Source: Bursaphelenchus xylophilus
Taxonomy: Eukaryota > Nematoda > Chromadorea > Rhabditida > Aphelenchoididae
Assembly (NCBI GenBank): GCA_904066235.2
Contig: CAJFCV020000002.1
Location: forward strand, 10,850,001-10,914,000
Direction of reading: 5' to 3'
Length of the DNA stretch: 64,000 nt
Positions within the stretch are counted from its first letter, which is position 1. Each line of letters opens with the position of its first letter. Both the position numbers and the translations under genes were made by a program. This document shows, piece by piece, positions 62,020-64,000 of the stretch. The notes beneath the pieces were generated by a model. It ran no database searches, was not told the DNA's origin, and saw only the letters and a list, made by a program, of their open reading frames with translations.

Positions 62020-62300
62020 CCACTTTAGATGTTTTTTAATTGCTTCGAATTTATTGAATTTTTTGAGAGGAAACGGGTAAAGCATAAAAAATGCTGATCT
62101 TTTTGAGGGACTATTAAGTATTGAGCAAGAAACAAATTTTAATACTTATGGGATTTTTAAGGACCAGAACTGTAAAAGACGAACAGTGGAAAAAATGTAA
62201 AACATGGAACAAAAATTACATAAATAATTAAAAAAGTGTTTTTTTTTGGACATTTTAGGGATAAAAAAGGTAAACTACGAGCAAGATTGTCAAACAACAT
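62020..62300. other. AT-rich spacer
   Basis: No gene or repeat recognised. Confidence 0.4.
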
Positions 62301-62304
62301 TTCG

Positions 62305-62425
62305 CTGCGACGACCCTCCGTTATTTTCAGACTGATAAAAACTTTTTTGACATTGACGTCAAAAAACTTAGATTTTCGATGCGACAGAGTGATCATTACT
62401 TTTCCGACGGACTGAAAATCCCAAG
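62305..62425. mobile_element. CTGTCGGG MITE, decayed
   Basis: GCTGCGACGACCTCCGTTATT-like sequence and TTTTCGATGCGACAGAGTGA with TCATTACTTTTCCGACGGAC mark a diverged member of the family next to the CTCCACCGTAATCC repeat. Confidence 0.5.
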
Positions 62426-62448
62426 TTTTATTCAAACTCGAGTGTTCA

Positions 62449-62735
62449 CTCTCCACCGTAATCCAATCCATCAAATTACGTAAACAGTACGCAGCGTAAT
62501 CATCAACTACTGTCAGCGTGCATTTTTGGGCAATAATTAACTCTTTATCTTGTTAAAACGTTTTCAACAGAGCTGAGAATAAAGATCTATAGATTGGGCA
62601 GTCGCGTGACCTGTAACTTTTTCCACAAAACAATTTTTATTGTCGATCTCCGTTCCTCTCTAATCTGCCACCGGTTTGATTCGGATAACTGAACAGGGTG
62701 CTCATTATTTTCCAGACAAACTGATAATCAATTAA
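62449..62735. repeat. Dispersed repeat CTCCACCGTAATCC (copy 3) with CTGTCGGG-type end
   Basis: This copy matches 50441-50680. It is followed at 62700 by CTCATTATTTTCCAGACAAA with CTGATAA, a diverged right end of the CTGTCGGG family. Confidence 0.65.
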
Positions 62736-62739
62736 TTAT

Positions 62740-63295
62740 CCAGAAGGATCAAAAATCAGCCGTTTCCAGTGCAAACCCTCTCCCCCACCAGCGGAAATGT
62801 CAAGTTTTTCGCCGATGGATACCCTCTAATCTCTATACTGTAACTTTCCAAAACGGAGCGTTCCGGAAATTCGTAACGAAAGCAGAGGAGGGACAAAAAA
62901 ATAAAAAAAAAATTTTGCGAAAAATTTACTCAAATTTGGCTAATCCGCTTTATTTTTTTGGGGCGTTTGCGAATTCTTCGCGGCCAAAAGTTTCGGCCGG
63001 ATTAAAATTGATGAGTAATCTGGAAAATAAAGAGGATAAAGAGACGGACAGAGTGTTGACGGCGAATATTTTTGGAACGGCACAATGTTATTGTGTCGTT
63101 TCCGAATTTTGAAAGGCTTTACAGGAAGCGACGGTTAGTACAGTCGAATTAGGCAAGGGAAATTATTGGGAAATGGTTTTACAAGCAAGAGAAGTCGAGG
63201 TTTTTTCGTAAACCAAGTGATTTTTGTGGAGGTTTGTTTTTGCTGTGCAGGAAAATTAGATTCCGAAAGCATAGGTTGGATGAGACTTGGCACAG
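62740..63295. other. Spacer, no gene seen
   Basis: The plus frame 62915-63112 has no recognisable domain. Nothing else was found. Confidence 0.35.
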
Positions 63296-63297
63296 AT

Positions 63298-63630
63298 TTC
63301 CAGGGGAAGTACTCCAAGTGCGACGCTCAGATTTTTTTTTAATTTTGCGGATACGTCGGGCATGAACAAAGTATCACTTACTAAAGGTTTTAGCTGGCGC
63401 TTTGCAAGCATCATCGTGATATTGAACCTTTTTTGCCGCGGAGAAAGTACGCCTAACACGGTGAGCGGTCAGAGAGAAAAACGCTTTTTGGCCATAACTT
63501 TGGCAGTTCCGTGCGGAAAATTTTGATTTTTTGTAGAAACATTATCCTTTACGGTAGAAATAAGCATGAAAATTTTCGTGCCAAAATTCGGCAAAAAGTC
63601 CTAAATTTTGGCCGACTTTCGATCTAAAAA
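63298..63630. repeat. CTGAGCGTCGC family element, left part
   Basis: CAGGGGAAGTACTCCAAGTG with CGACGCTCAGATTTT is the left terminus seen at 47788. It continues through TTTAGCTGGCGCTTTGCAAG, TGAGCGGTCAGAGAGAAAAA and TTTACGGTAGAAATAAGC. The right terminus is not reached before unrelated sequence at about 63650. Confidence 0.6.
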
Positions 63631-63688
63631 TCTCGGTTGTTTAGAAAAGTAACTTTTTGAAATTTTTCTAAAAACACTGGGGTTTTCG

Positions 63689-64000
63689 AGGATGCTGATT
63701 TCGAAAATCATGTGTATTTTTTCTAGTTGTTACTTTTTTCTTAAGTAGTACTGTTAAGTAGTAATTTTTTAAAAATTTTCCAAACATACTGAATTTAGGG
63801 ATTTTCCAAGGTGCTGGTCTCGAAAATCATGTTGACTTTTCCTCTAGTACTAATTAGTACTATCTGATGTAGTACCAGCACCTTAGGAAACCCCTAAATT
63901 CAGTATTTTTGGAAAATTTTCAAAAAATTACTACTTAACAGTACTACTTAAGAAAACAGTCACAACTAGAAAAAATGAACATGATTTTCGAAATCAGCAC
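63689..64000. mobile_element. Long hairpin running to the window edge
   Basis: 63689-63814 (GCTGATTTCGAAAATCATGT, TTCTTAAGTAGTACTGTTAA, GTAGTAATTTTTTAAAAATT, ACTGAATTTAGGGATTTTCC, AAGGTGCTGGT) is repeated in inverted orientation at 63872-64000. The loop of about 57 bp contains CTAGTACTAATTAGTAC. The right arm may continue past the window. Confidence 0.75.

Overview
The window looks like non-coding, repeat-rich DNA from a nematode chromosome, most likely Caenorhabditis or a close relative. The evidence is a strongly AT-rich background with long A and T runs, countless short words such as TTACTGTA and GTAAAATACG, many small inverted-repeat transposons with TA target duplications, and a repeated module that matches, from memory, the central part of C. 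elegans 5S rRNA. There are no bacterial-style operons, no ribosome-binding-site-led reading frames and no recognisable long coding exon. I see no confidently supported host protein-coding gene in the whole 64 kb. The coding-like traces are transposon remains (a LINE reverse-transcriptase tail, a Tc1/mariner-type DNA-binding fragment) plus three short unexplained frames that I list at low confidence.

Layout. 1-10 kb: AT-rich spacer with four short tandem arrays (periods about 170, 172, 135 and 147 bp) and a family of roughly 200-bp elements ending in a chimeric RNA-polymerase-III-like module (5S-rRNA-like segment joined to a tRNA T-arm/B box). 10-30 kb: mostly anonymous AT-rich sequence with tandem families (the GGCGGGAAATT, CCTTGGTCCCCCCTTA and GTGGTGGGACC words), GACTTGACCC hairpins and scattered small MITEs. 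30-33.1 kb: a MITE, a LINE tail, and an 873-bp TA-flanked inverted-repeat element whose interior carries Tc1/mariner-like helix-turn-helix traces. 35.5-38.5 kb: a dense run of GTGGTGGGACC repeats. 39.0-40.6 kb: a homogeneous 70-bp tandem array in which every unit can form a hairpin. 41.46-43.9 kb: a satellite of about 15 units of about 162 bp. 46-64 kb: a transposon graveyard with nested insertions: a foldback family with 9-bp target duplications, two copies of an LTR, a LINE remnant, at least ten copies of a CTGTCGGGAAAATAATG-ended MITE, and a three-layer nest at 60.7-62.0 kb with a tRNA 5'-half in the loop of one hairpin.

The most interesting signals are the 5S/tRNA chimeric elements, the 9-bp-duplication foldback family (two independent insertions with intact duplications), the 70-bp hairpin array, and the tRNA-bearing hairpin in the nested cluster. 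All coordinates of diffuse repeats are by eye and approximate; those of target duplications and terminal repeats were counted base by base.
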